A stretch of 64,000 nucleotides of DNA from positions 270,239,574-270,303,573 of the forward strand of contig OY986435.1 in the NCBI GenBank assembly GCA_963920525.1. The letters are read 5' to 3'. Origin of the DNA: Dichetophora obliterata (taxonomy: Eukaryota > Arthropoda > Insecta > Diptera > Sciomyzidae). Numbering within the stretch: the first letter of the stretch is position 1; each line of letters begins with the position of its first letter. A program made the translations under genes and the position numbers. Shown one piece after another: positions 45,131 to 56,076 of this stretch. The notes under the pieces were generated by a model. The model saw only the letters and a list, made by a program, of their open reading frames with translations, was not told the origin of the DNA and made no database searches.

Positions 45131-46312
45131 ATGATAGAATGAGTTGAAGGTTCATTGTCAAAATGAGGTGATGACATTTAACGATGTTGTTTTTCTTAAT
45201 TAAAAAAGGGATTTTTCTTAAAAGGGAAATAATAATTTTTAAAACGGCACAGTTTTCGGAACATTTAACCTTTAGCAAAAATGGTCTTTTTTATTTTTAT
45301 TATTTTCAAAATGTGTATTTGTAGCTAAGAAAGGTAATAGTGAAAAATTAAGGGCCGCTCTCTAGTCGTTCATAAATTATATGGGTCCAAAGTTAGTAAA
45401 AATGGCCTTAAAAACATGTGATTTTTTTTCAATTTTCCAAAAAAAGTAATTTTTATGGATATCAAAAGAAAGGCAATGCAAGTATCTATTCAACGAAGTA
45501 TTAATTTTGAAAATCCATGCATATCCCTTGAAGATATAGCTCTTTTTGGACTAAGAAAATTTTACATTTGAAGATGTTTTTGTGATATAAAATTTTTGTC
45601 CTTGAAATGATCCCAAATTGATGTAAAATCGAAGTTTTGACAATAAATAAGTTTAGTGTATAAATAGCATTGTGATTTAGAAAATAAGAACTGTTTTTAA
45701 AAATTTCTATATTTTTTCTAAAAATTTTTCAAAGTAATTTAAATACGTAATGTTGAGATGAATGAAATAAGCGGAATAGGGGAAAATTTGTATAATAAGT
45801 CGCGCGATATTTTTTGAAAATAGTTGGAAGCTTAAAAACATAATGAGAACAATATGACGCCAAAATGCTTGCTTTAAAAACAAAAAAAAAATCCCTTATT
45901 ATTTTTTTCGGTGTACATCACTTGTTTTTGACATCATATGCCCACAGCTTGGCAGCGCAGTCGCTATTTATAAAACCTGGTCATTGTATCATGGTTTATA
46001 GAATATACTTTAACTTAAAGTAGAAAATAGCAAAGTGGTTACTACACATTCGAAAAATGTAAAAAAAAAATAAATTGATTTATGGTCACCAAAAAACTTT
46101 AATGGGCCTTACGTCAAATCGAAGATAATTATTTATTATCATTACATAACTTTTATGTCTGGAGCGCTCAAAAGCTACTTCAGCCGATTTGTTAGAGCTC
46201 ATAATGTCGCAGTGGGGAATGATTAATCTTCGAAAATTGAGTTTCCTTTTTTTTCTAAACACATCTGGTGAAGAAATAAAAATTCACCGTTCAGAAATCA
46301 TACATGGGCACA
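45131..46312. other. no recognisable gene
   Basis: AT-rich, with wording like other intergenic repeats (TATGGATATCAAAAGAAAGG) but no identifiable element. Confidence 0.4.
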
Positions 46313-46510
46313 CTGCAGTAAATATTTACTGCATTACTAGAAGCAATAAATTTTTACTGATTACAGGAAAAAATTGCAGTAAAAATAAATTTTTACTGAT
46401 AATGAAATTCAATTTGCATTATCAGTAAATTTTTACTGATTACTGAAAAATTTGCAGTAAAAATAAATTTTTACTGATTACTGAAAAAAATTGCAGTAAA
46501 AATACATTTT
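46313..46510 (+). repeat. foldback left arm: tandem CAGTAAAAATAAATTTTTAC
   Basis: About four to five units of roughly 40-45 bp, each itself palindromic around AAATTT. Confidence 0.85.
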
Positions 46511-46514
46511 CATC

Positions 46515-47640
46515 GGTACTGTTTTTCCCGTAGTGTCGTCAGCGGGTGGTATCGGTGAGGCTGCTCGACGGTGTTTGGCCTGAAGGTCGGCCAGGCGTTC
46601 GAAATGTTCGTCTTTGTATTCCTGATCGTTGATGAACCCAATGAAGCGCTTCCGCAATTCGTCGACGGTGCCAGCGGGGTCAAATCCGAACTCGTTGGCA
46701 TACTGCAGGAGGTCCTCTTTTTTCAAGTAGTAAATCCCGGTTGAGCCCCCACAATGGCGCCCGAGCAGGGACTACATGTCTACTAAGCGAACCTTAGCAC
46801 AAGCCTTAGCGAAAGACTTGGAAATTTGTCGTGTCTAAAAGACTTAGAAAAATTTTCTACTTAAAAAAAAAGACTTAGAAGTTTTCCGGACGTACTAGAC
46901 AACCATCTCAGTACAACGAGGCAAGAGTTAAAGCAGAGTAGATGACTTACAGTGCACCCTAAACAAGTGCGCGTTGCGCTGCGTAGCCAAACGCCACGCA
47001 ATTTTATTTTACGCTTAACCTAAACAAGTGCGCTGCGGAAAGAACTGCTGCTCTCGAACCAGCTCAGTCTGATGGTTTAAAAATCTTAAAGAAACTTTTA
47101 GAATTGTGTAAAAATCTATTAATATAGCAAATACTTCCATTTGCAATTGAGATTAATTAATTAAAAGCAGCTAATTGCTCTTTGTTCTAATACTTTGGTT
47201 TTATGCAGCCAACTTCACATCCGAACGCACTGTCAAAATTGGAAATTCGATTCATGTTGCGGTAGTCCGGTGCGTGTTTCGGTAGGCTTCATACAAAATG
47301 TATGGGCATGAGCCGATTTTGACAGTTAAACCACGCACGCGCACTTGTTTAGGGTGGACTGTTACCTAAGTGGCGGCCGCAGTAAGAATGACTTTTCTCG
47401 CGCTGGTCGAACCAGCCAGCTAAGTTTTCATTCACCTCGTGAGTGTGGTGGGTTTGGTGTAGGTAGGTTTCGCTTTACATTATGGCGGTGGTACTCAACT
47501 TAGTGTAGTGTTGGTAGCCGATGAGAATTCTCTCGCCTAGCGATCTTTTACACGCTGACTGTCAACTAAGCAATTCGTACTTCTCCCTAGTTTAAACTAT
47601 CCTCAATACTATCCTATCGGTGTTTCTGTGGACACAAATA
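46515..47640 (-). pseudogene. Gypsy-like retroelement fragment: LTR end, PBS and gag start
   Basis: On the minus strand, 46,726-46,500 encodes about 70 residues beginning KKEDLLQYANEFGFDPAG and TVDELRKRFIGFI, the SAP-like start typical of insect Gypsy gag proteins. Immediately upstream is TGGGGGCTCAACCGGGAT (about 46,731-46,749), close to a tRNA-Pro-type primer-binding site. Before it comes GGGCGCCA, a plausible LTR 3' end (CA). The preceding 47,640-46,760 would be LTR/leader, interrupted by a 412-bp MITE. gag is cut off where the foldback arm begins and no pol is present, so it is only a captured fragment. The LTR 5' boundary is uncertain. Confidence 0.6.
46950..47361. mobile_element. 412-bp MITE with TTA flanks
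   Basis: The left end CAGTGCACCCTAAACAAGTG and the right end, reverse complement CAGTCCACCCTAAACAAGTG, continue with GCGCGT. TTA lies on both sides, so a 3-bp target duplication is likely, as in PIF/Harbinger-type elements. A second CCTAAACAAGTGCGC word lies inside at 47,019. It is inserted in the Gypsy-like leader. Confidence 0.75.
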
Positions 47641-47694
47641 ATTATAGGGACTCAAATAATTTTAATTTTTTTCAAATCCTCCGCCTTCGGCTTG

Positions 47695-48165
47695 CGTGTG
47701 GACGCAAACTTATTTTTACTGCAATTTTATTCTGTAATCTGTAGAAATTTATTTTTACTGCAATTTTTTTTAGTAATCAGTAAAAATTTATTTTTACGGC
47801 AATTTTTTTTAGTAATCAGTAAAAATAAATTTTTACTGCTATTTTTTCAGTAATCAGTAGAAACAAAATTTTACTGCAATTTTTTTCAATAATCAGTAAA
47901 AATGTATTGTTACTGCAATTTTTTTTCAGTAATCAGTAGAAATTTATTTTTACTGCAATTTTTTTTCAGTAATCAGTAAAAATGTACTGGTAATGCAAAT
48001 TTAATTTCATTATCAGTAAAAATTTATTTGTACTGCAATTTTTTTCCAGTAATCAGTAAACATTTATTTTTACTGCAATTTTTTTCAGTAATCAGTAAAA
48101 ATCTGCTGGTAATGCAAATCGAATTTCATTATCAGTAAAAAATTATTTTTACTGCAATTCACTCA
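47695..48165 (-). repeat. foldback right arm: tandem TTTTTACTGCAATTTTTTTC
   Basis: About nine to ten units of roughly 45 bp, complementary to the left arm. Two variant units contain GGTAATGCAAAT..AATTTCATTATCAG. Confidence 0.85.
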
Positions 48166-49749
48166 TATGTTCGTTACAGTCCTAGTTTTAAATAATTTCA
48201 TTATTATTTTCAACTTAGAATTAGAAATTTGAAAAATTTTGAGTTGTGTCTCTTTTCTACCAAAGGTACAAAATGCATCTACAAAGCCTTGAGTATCATT
48301 TTATGATGAAAATTGTTTTCCGTTTCTAGGAATTAAATCCACACCTGCTAAGCAACAGAAACAACAAAGCGCAACTAGTAAGGTCTTTCAATGGCCATCA
48401 ATGAAAACACACATTTATCAATAAATAATTAAAGTAGATTATCATGTAATCAGGTAAAGAATTATGCATTTGTGAAATTCATATGCTGCATAATATTATT
48501 ACTGTCATCATCGTTATGATGATGAGCATACAACAACAGATGCTTTAGGCCATTAGAATTGGTAATAAATCAAAACAATGTATAAGTTTACCAGGCTTAG
48601 TTGTTGTTATTGTTGTTGTTATGATTGTTGCTATTCCCACATGAGTACTTGTATGGTCGGCAGGAAATTTAATAATTCTGAAGTAGGATACATAAATCAT
48701 TTTGCTTAGTTGTTGTAGTAGCTCATTTATGATAATATTTCAGCAATTGAGGTTAGAGCTCTGAGGACTAAGATGGTGCGTTGGTTAACACTTAAATATT
48801 TTGACCAAACGAGTTTAACTTATACATTTTCAAAAAAAGAAAGGAAAAGCTTTTTGCTCATTCATAAGCTAGTTAGTAAGTGTGTAAAGTAAAGTTGAAA
48901 ATCAAAAGTTCCGTGAGTGCGAATGAAGATTGAATGAAAACGTTTTTTTAATGCTAATTTCAGCTTCTCCAAAACTTTTACCCAACTTAAATACTAATTC
49001 AGTATTCGAAAATCTTGCAATATCCGTAACAAAAAAATAGTCTAACACTAAGTTTTATTATTTTCCCAAGTGGTTGGTTGCATGTATGTATGTTCGAAGT
49101 GGAAAAGCAGCTGCTGACCAGATGGAGTAAAGCCAAAGAACATTTTGCACTCGAACGTGTTTCGCTGACAAGCCAACCAACCAACCAACCAACATATGCG
49201 AAAATCAGCCAAGGAAACACTTACACAGTAAGGATGCGTTCGAAACGAAACTCATTGTTTGTTTAAAACTATTTCTATTTTCCGTATTTGAAATGCGTTG
49301 CCGTTAACCAATACGATGGAAACCGATGTTGGAAAAGTTTCACGCTGCTGCTGCTGGTAAACTGCTGGTTTTGTTTTTATTCTAAATTTCAATGAAAGTG
49401 CAGAGTTTGAAGGAGTTTTTCAATATCTGTTATATTTTTTTGTTTCATTTAGTTCTTTTAAACAACAACTTTGCACTGACAGCAAAGAAGAGAAAAAAAA
49501 GAAGAAAAAGCTTAAAATCAGGTATAGAACGATAGCACGTAGTTTTAAGCTGGGGACTAGCAACTATTGTTGCACTGAGAGATGCAATATCAACATACTT
49601 ATATAAATTGACAAACACACAAGCGAGCTGAAAAATAAAAGCAATAATAAATAAAAGAGTAAAATTATTGCGTTTTTATTTTTATAGCTGCTCCCACTGT
49701 GCAAAAATGCAAGAATCAAAAAACAGAATTGATGGCAATGCAGTGCTTT
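48166..49749. other. no gene; simple repeats
   Basis: Contains TTGTTGTTATTGTTGTTG near 48,600 and (AACC)n near 49,171-49,192. No coding region recognised. Confidence 0.45.
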
Positions 49750-50119
49750 TTCATATTTCATATTTCATTTCATATTTCATATTTATTAGATATTAATTAG
49801 TACAATAAGATACAGGAGATCTTTTAACAGTACAACAGAATTATATGCATAATCAACAGTTAACATAGAATTGAATACTTAGAATAACATAAAATACTTA
49901 ATATATAATTATTATTTTAATAGTGCAACAAATTTATATGTATAATCAACTGTCTACTTAAAATTTGACAACTTAAAATAACTTAAAATACTAGATATAT
50001 TATTTATGATTTTAATAAATAGACAGACTTATAAATATAAAAACAAAGATGAAACATAGTAAGAAGACAAAATAAATAATTAGAAAAAAGAAGTAATAGA
50101 CAGTTAGATGTTTGAAAAG

Positions 50120-52925
50120 TATAACATAACATAAGACTTAAATTTATTCGTGCTGACAATAGATTTTAAACTAGAAGGTAAAGAATTCCAGAGTTTGATG
50201 GCGTTGATGAAGAAAAGTCGCTTAGTATGTAGGGAATTGAATTTGGGTATTATAAGGTTGTGTGTTCGAGTAGAAACACTGAAGCGTAACTTCTCATAGA
50301 GGTATGCGGGAGTTTTACAGGAAATTTATTTATGCAAAAATAAACAATTTTTCGCATTTAAGTAGTTTATAATACTACAACCTAAAATGCTTCTACTCTC
50401 TTCAGATACATGGTCAAAGCGTCTCAGGCCAAACTCGTATCTTGCTGCATCATTAAAAGTAACCTGAATTTTATGCGAAGAGTGCGAGTCAAGATTGCTG
50501 TATATTAGTTCTGATTAAGATATGATTGGAAGTATTAATTGTACAACAAGCCTCTTTTTTGTCACAATCGGAGTAAATTTAGCAGACATTCGCAAACAAC
50601 GAAGCGTGAAGTAAACTCGTTGAACAATATTGTTAACATGATCAGAGGATGAAAGTCTACAGTTAATATAAAAACCTAAACTTTTAACTTTATCAACCAT
50701 TAGTAGGCAATTATTACTTAAAAAGATCGGTGGTATTTGTTGGTGCTCAAGTTTATCCCTGGAGATAGGAAGAACATATGATTTTTTGGCATTAAGGCAT
50801 AGATCATTATCTGATGCCCACTTTGCGATTGCAGTTAGGTCTTCATTTAGTCTACAACATAAGTCCTCAACAAGTTCGATGCGATTGGATGTATATAACT
50901 GAATATCATCAGCATAGCCGTGCATTCTTACGTTATTGCACACTTTAAAAATATCATTAGCAAAAATACTAAAGAGCAAAGGCCCAAGAATTGAGCCTTG
51001 GGGGACACCCATTTTAACATCGTTATAATCAGAAAAACAGTTGCCAATCTTTACTCTTTGCTTTCTTCCATTAAGATAGTTGGCAATAAAGTTAAATGCA
51101 CTACTAGTAAAACCAAACATACACTTAAGTTTTTTAACTAAGACAAAATGGTTCACAGAGTCAAATGCTTTAGAAAAATCCAAAAGACATAACAAAGTAA
51201 TATGACCTGCATCATAAGATGAACGAATATCATCAAGAACTTTTAACGTTGCTGTTGCACAGCTATGTCCGGATCGAAAGCCAGATTGGTATGGTGATAG
51301 GAGATTATTTGATTTTAAATACTGATTAATTTGGCCAGCCATAATAGATTCACAGATTTTTGAAAGAGCAGACAGAATACTAATGGGTCTATAATCTTTC
51401 ATATCTGTTGATGCGTGAGTTACTTTAGAAATTGGTATAACTGTGGATAGTTTCCATGAAGATGGAAAACAAGAGGTAGTAAAGCAGTGATTTATTATGT
51501 GCGTCAATGGTTTTATAATAAAGGGTGATATGATTTTAATGAATTTTAATGAAATACCGTCATCTCCAATAGCGTTTGATTTTATTTTCATTAAAGAATT
51601 AAGAACATCAGTTTCAGTAGCATGCTTAAAAGAAAATTTGTCTTCATCACGAAATTGATGATCAACGCATTGATTATTATCATTCGAGGCTATGATATTC
51701 GAAAGAAAGAAATTATTTAACTGATTAGGATTGATATCACACTTCAGATCAGATTTACCGCACACGCCGAGACTACGTATATTTTTCCATAAATCCTTGG
51801 ATGGCAAGTTAGAATTCAATTTACGTTAGAAAAATATTTTCTTAGAATGTCTGATTGCTGATACAGCTTCATTGCGGCACGCTTAAAATGCTCCCAATTT
51901 TCAGCATTATGGTGCTTTTTCCATTTATTATACAATTTATTCCTTTTTTTTTATGGCTAAACTAACAAATGACGTGAACCAAGAACAAGACTTATTTTTG
52001 ATTATTGAAGTACGAAGAGGAACGAAATTTTCAAAAGCACAGCAGACATGAGAAACAAGAATATTTAATTAATCATCCACATTCTCACAGAACCAACAAT
52101 CATTCCAACAGATATGAGACAAATTATCATATAACATTGAGTAATCAATAGAATTGTAGTCACAGTAAGAAATAGTCATTGGGACATTATTACGACAAGC
52201 ATTACAATTAATAGTACAAAAAAGTAGATCATGGTCAGAGATAAAAGAAATTTGGTCAAAAAGTAGAAGCAAGGACTCATCAGAAAGTATAAAAACATCG
52301 ATAAGACTAGGGGTTGCATTAGGAGAAAAACGAGTCGGAAGAGACGAGTTAATTATTGTCATTCCAGCCGCATTAACTTTGTCATAAAAACTATCAGATA
52401 CATTATCCTTGTTGAGCAAGTTCACATTAAAATCACCACATATGGAATAACAGTCAAAGTCAGTTACACGATTACAAAGATCTACAAAAAAGGTTCAACA
52501 CTATAACTTCTGTTAGGATTGTAGACGCAAGAGACAAAAATTTTAAAATTGGCATCAAAAATTTCTACATTTATAAATTCAACTTCAGACTCACAGGACT
52601 TGATAATAAGGTTTGAATTTAGGCATGATTTACAATAAATAGCAACTCCGCCTCCTCGTCTACCAGCTCTGTCATTTCTAAACAGAGTATAATTAGGGAT
52701 ATTATAGTAAGCGTTGGGAATATCGGAAATAAACCATGTCTCGGAGACACAAATAACGTCCACATTTGAATTTTAAAAAACGGTTCTTACATAATCAAGT
52801 TTTGACTCGTTTAAACTTCTAGCATTAAAATGGACTATGGATAAACCATCACGCTGTTTACACAAAATATCTATTAACAGTTTACAATTAACATCAACAC
52901 CATAAGAAGCACTAGAATTCATAGG
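50120..52925 (-). pseudogene. LINE ORF2: endonuclease and reverse transcriptase
   Basis: The N-terminal AP-type endonuclease (about 52,925-52,070) shows LSIVHFNARSL, DVICVSETWFISDIP, AGRRGGGVAIYCK, LIDVFILSDE and ISFISDHDLL. One TAA near 52,772 and a gap near 52,450-52,480 break it. A linker, KWKKHHNAENWEHFKRA, leads to the RT (51,819-50,515, one open frame of 434 codons). The RT carries DYRPISILSALSKICE, PYQSGFRSGHSCATA, LLDFSKAFDSV (Asp), MGVPQGSILGPLLFS, YADDIQLYTS (both Asp intact) and SLGFYINCRL. After a stop the C-terminal tail continues to about 50,120 (RTHNLIIPKFNS, IKLWNSLPSSLK), the LWNSLP ending known from CR1-like LINEs. Function: target nicking and target-primed cDNA synthesis. 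This copy is dead through a few stops and shifts. Confidence 0.88.
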
Positions 52926-54103
52926 AACAACTTACAACATAGTCAGACGAATAGCAAAAATCTTTTATAATAGTCAACATATGAAGATCAAAAACAATAC
53001 AGTCAGACATCTTTACAAAATAGTAAAACGAAGAATAAGAAAGAAAGAACATAGTTAAAAGCATATTTGTTTGGAACGAAAGTAGATAAGTTAGAAAATA
53101 AGAAAAAGTAAAACAAAAAACTAAAATAGTTGAGATAAAATTTAAATTAAATTTATCTGGTAGCAGCTTCACGAGTTGTTTCCACAGCATCCTGCAGTTC
53201 ATCCAGACTGCTGATGCAGATGCTATCTGCATTTTTCTCCATCCTAATGTGTACCGAGTCACGAAAAGTAAACGCATTATATAAATACTTTTGGCGTTTA
53301 AGAGTAATTGCAGCTTGTAAAATTTTACGATTGGGTACGCTGAGGCTTTCGTGGATGTATATATTGTTATCAGAGTCAATCCCTGCATTTCTTAGATTAA
53401 CTGCTGATTTTGTTCTTCTTCGATATTTTCCAAATTCTTTGAGAACCCGATTGCGATCAAAGGCAGAAAAGAATTTAATAATAATAAGAGAGTTTGAGTT
53501 TTGCAAATTCTGTTTGACTCTAAAAGTGGTTGAAACTCAATATAGAGCAGGGTTGCCAACTTTTGAAAATCCCAGGCCCGGAGTTTTTTTTATTTAATAA
53601 TTTTTTATGGTCTGTTTGCTTTTAATTAAAAAATTAATTTTTTCTTTCATACATAGTCATGTTTAACAATCATGTTTGACAACAAATGTGACACAACACA
53701 ACTAGCGTTTTCCTGTGAACTCGTTTTCTTTCAGCAACCAATCTTTGCAGCTTGGTATCGAGAGCCAATCGTTGTTAAAAGATGTTAAGTTATGTTTCCT
53801 CTTGCGACTAGATTTTATTATGATGTACTCTAAAATAGTTTTGTATCAGTTAATACACAAAACACAAATTATTGACCGCACTGACATAAATTGAACTGCA
53901 AACATTAATTAAAAATTCAGCCGCAGACAAGGTTCATTTATAAGGTTGTGGCACTTGAGAAAAATGCACTCTTTTTCCCGCCTTTGCTTGAACTGTCATT
54001 GCGCTTTTCTTTGTTCTAAGCATTCATTTTCTTCATTTCTTTTCATCCATTCTGACAGTTTGACCGAATTCGCTCTCAAGTGCCACAACCTTATAAATGA
54101 GCC

Positions 54104-54545
54104 CATGATTCAATTATATATAAGGTTGAGTAAGCTGAGAGCACATATCTCACAGCGAATGTCAATAACAGCTTTTTGGTGGTGTTATCTTTTGCTTTGA
54201 CAATCGCCGATCCAAATTCCATCCATCCAACGTTTTCGTTTAAAAATGTCACTGGGCACTTTAAAAAGGGAAACGTTTTCCTTGTTCCAATAGTTTTGGC
54301 GAATCGCGCACTTTTTCGGCATTTTGAGGTAGTAACAAAAACTCAAACTCCAAGAAAATTGTTTAAAAATTATTTGAAACACAAATTTAATATTAAAATC
54401 CAATAGTTTGACTTCTAGTCAGAAAATTTAATTTGATTGTTTACTTGTCTTTTTTTGTTTTACTTTGACATTTTGCAATCATAGTTTTGTTGTTGTATGA
54501 GAACAATTTCATGGTTACTTAACCTTATATATAATTGAATCATGA
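54104..54545 (-). mobile_element. P-like element, 442 bp, with perfect 8-bp duplication
   Basis: Termini CATGATTCAATTATATATAA GG and complement (right end followed by one extra A) are flanked by AATGAGCC at 54,096-54,103 and 54,546-54,553. P elements make 8-bp duplications, and their termini begin CATGATG and contain ATAAGGT, which these resemble. A THAP-type reading frame lies inside on the minus strand, as in P transposase. It is internally deleted and non-autonomous. Confidence 0.75.
54185..54403 (-). pseudogene. truncated THAP-domain (P-transposase-like) fragment
   Basis: A 72-codon frame whose second half reads MPKKCAIRQNYWNKENVSLF and KVPSDIFKRKRWMDGIW. THAP domains (C2CH zinc fingers that bind P-element DNA) begin with a short M-x-x-x-C segment, then a hydrophobic F-x-x-P and a basic run ending in W; all are visible. 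The second expected cysteine near the start reads R in this copy. The zinc-binding C-terminal half and the catalytic domain are absent. It lies in the right place and orientation relative to the minus-strand 5' terminus of the P-like element. Confidence 0.65.
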
Positions 54546-55331
54546 AATGAGCCTTGGCCGCTGAACTCAAAAGAAAAAAAAAACAGAAACGAGTTCGTCA
54601 AGTTACCAAAAGAAAAGTAACGACTGGTTACGACGTTCCTTCAAAAACGAAGTTCAAGAAATAGAAAGAACGTCAAAGTTTAGTTAGCGTTCATTAAGAC
54701 AAATGGTTCAAACATTCACTAAAAAAGGGTAAAACAACACTAATAAATAAGTTAAACATATTTTTTTGCAAAAAAATTGATTTAAATATAGATTAGAGCG
54801 AAAGCCGGAGAAAATGTGCCAGGCCCGGAGCCCGGAGATCGGCCCTCAGGCCCGAAGTCTCCGGGCGAAAAGGTATGTGTTGGCAACCCTGATATAGAGG
54901 GAGATTCTATTGAAGACGCTTTTAAGGTTTTCTTCATTTGTGAATGGCACTCCAATTAGAACAGCATCAGATGAAATGTCAGAGATGGTGGGACTCGTTA
55001 TGTTATTGCTACTTTGTTGCGCGGGCAATTTATCAAGCTCCTCTATTCTAGCCGTCAGAGCACGAAGTTTATTATCAAGCGAGAGTAGGCTGTTTTCAAA
55101 TAGACTGAAGTTTGTTTTTATTTCAATGACTTCAGTATTAATTTTGGTTTCAACCTTTTTTCAAGGCACACAATCTCTTCTGAGAGGCGCTTAAATGCAG
55201 TGTTATTATGCTGAATAAGCCGATCCTCCAGCTGCCGAATCTCAGTTTTCATATAATTACTCAAGCGCTCTTCCATTTCTTGGAGGTAAGAGCGCAGAGA
55301 TTGAGATATTGTATTAGCACCCTCAGACTTA

Positions 55332-55747
55332 TGGTCCAGTTAGCCTCGCATGGCATAGCAGTGCATGGCTTAACAAGCGTCACATCGAAATCTGTTTAAT
55401 AGGATTTGTGTGTATCTGATTATGCACAACATGGCAACGCATGGCAATGCTCAGATAAAAACAGAAATGCATCTCTGACTACATAGATAAACATGGAAGA
55501 TCTATTTCATTTTAATATCTGTGTATTCTTCTATGTATTTGACGTTTTGGCAAAACAGATGTGAAGTTGTAAAATTGTTTGATCAAGTGCGGTTAATTTA
55601 TTAAAATAAAATCATTGTATTCTTCTTTTTTATTGTTTTATTTTGACCATGTGACTATGCTTTGCATAATCACCATTTATTTAGCTGTGTGCTAGCTGCT
55701 TATCTGCGTTGCATGCGCTGCTGTGCCATGCGAGGCTAACTGGACCA
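55332..55747. mobile_element. 416-bp MITE with TTA flanks in LINE ORF1
   Basis: The left end TGGTCCAGTTAGCCTCGCAT continues GGCATAGCAG. The right end is the near-perfect inverted repeat (…GCCATGCGAGGCTAACTGG ACCA). TTA precedes and follows it (55,329-55,331; 55,748-55,750), a likely 3-bp duplication. Removing the MITE and one TTA restores a continuous ORF1 frame across the site (SDGTPKSEGANT), which confirms the boundary. Confidence 0.85.
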
Positions 55748-56076
55748 TTAGGCGTGCCATCGCTTTTGTTTTTGTGGTTTGAGTGCTGCAGAAGTTGTTA
55801 GCGTGTCAATCGGGGGGACGGTGTCATTGATTTGCAAAGATGAGCTGCAGCGATGCACCGCAAGCGAACAAAAGAAGCAAACAAAAATACAGGCCAGCAA
55901 TAAACAAAAAATTGCAGCAGACTATGAGTGGCAGCGGTGTTGGTGGGGGTTACAAGCTCACGCCCAGAAGAAACAGAGAGCAAATGATAACGAGACGAGA
56001 AAAAATACCACCATGAACAAATCAACAAAGCGGGAGGGGTGATGACACACTCAGACACGGTAGTTACCACTGACGA

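Larger units (their letters stand above)
46313..48165. mobile_element. composite foldback element with satellite arms
   Basis: The left arm (46,313-46,510) is a tandem array of GCAGTAAAAATAAATTTTTA CTGATTACTG-type units. The right arm (about 47,695-48,165) is a longer array of the reverse complement, with units such as TTTTTTTCAGTAATCAGTAA. Both arms also contain an interspersed GCATTATCAGTAAATTT variant, so they are genuinely inverted copies. The 1.2-kb loop has higher GC and carries a Gypsy-type leader/gag fragment and a MITE. The arms resemble the inverted satellite arms of foldback (FB) transposons. Confidence 0.75.
53928..54556. mobile_element. MITE nested in the hAT-like element (interrupted near its right end)
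   Basis: The left end CAAGGTTCATTTATAAGGTT continues GTGGCACTTGAGA. The right end is its inverted repeat, split by the P-like insertion (…CTTATAAATGAGCC | insertion | TTG). Flanking 8-mers GCCGCAGA and GCCGCTGA differ at one position, fitting an 8-bp duplication. Without the inserted P-like element it is about 180 bp. Confidence 0.78.
53548..54891. mobile_element. hAT-like element with 8-bp duplication (itself interrupted)
   Basis: Termini CAGGGTTGCCAAC and GTTGGCAACCCTG are exact 13-bp inverted repeats. The 8-bp duplication ATATAGAG lies at 53,540-53,547 and 54,892-54,899. CAGGG-type ends with an 8-bp duplication are characteristic of hAT transposons. Second-level inverted words (CCAGGCCCGGAG; CTCCGGGC) lie just inside. 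Without the nested MITE it would be about 715 bp and non-coding. Confidence 0.88.
53156..55775 (-). pseudogene. LINE ORF1 (coiled coil plus FP25K-like domain), interrupted
   Basis: The amino part (55,750-54,900) encodes a coiled coil: SYLQEMEERL, EIRQLEDRLIQHNN, AFKRLSEEIVCLEKRL, then after a frame change LDNKLRALTARIEELD. The start of the nucleic-acid-binding domain follows (SSDAVLIGVPFTNEENL). After the hAT-like insertion it resumes at 53,547 with RVKQNLQNSNSLIIIKF, RNRVLKEFGKYRRR, IYIHESLSVPNRKIL and TFRDSVHIRMEKNADS, and stops near 53,156. The order matches ORF1 proteins of CR1/Jockey LINEs, which share a fold with baculovirus FP25K and package the RNA. Its true start is unclear because a stop precedes QHSNHKNKSDG. 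Confidence 0.78.
49750..56069 (-). mobile_element. CR1/Jockey-type LINE, near complete, with nested insertions
   Basis: Read from right to left it contains a 5' region (about 56,069-55,780), ORF1, ORF2 and a 3' UTR. It ends in a microsatellite-like tail of AAATATG/AAATG units (49,750-49,783). Insertions at 55,332-55,747 (MITE) and 53,548-54,891 (hAT-like, itself nested) interrupt ORF1. Without them the LINE would be about 4.5 kb, normal for the group. The true 5' end may extend beyond the element inserted at 56,077-56,899. Confidence 0.85.

Noticed and set aside
46750..46775. Plus-strand TGGCGCCCGAGCAGGGAC, resembling a tRNA-Lys primer-binding site, followed by a short ATG frame
   Set aside because: The gag start lies on the minus strand with its own tRNA-Pro-like PBS directly upstream. 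The plus-strand match has no retroviral coding after it. I keep it only as a curiosity.
52912..53388. 158-codon minus-strand frame rich in Phe, Tyr and Leu
   Set aside because: It overlaps the ORF1 end in another frame and the ORF1-ORF2 spacer; composition-driven, not a membrane protein I can support.
55779..56042. 87-codon plus-strand frame rich in Lys and Gln
   Set aside because: It is antisense to the 5' region of the CR1-type LINE and has no recognisable domain.
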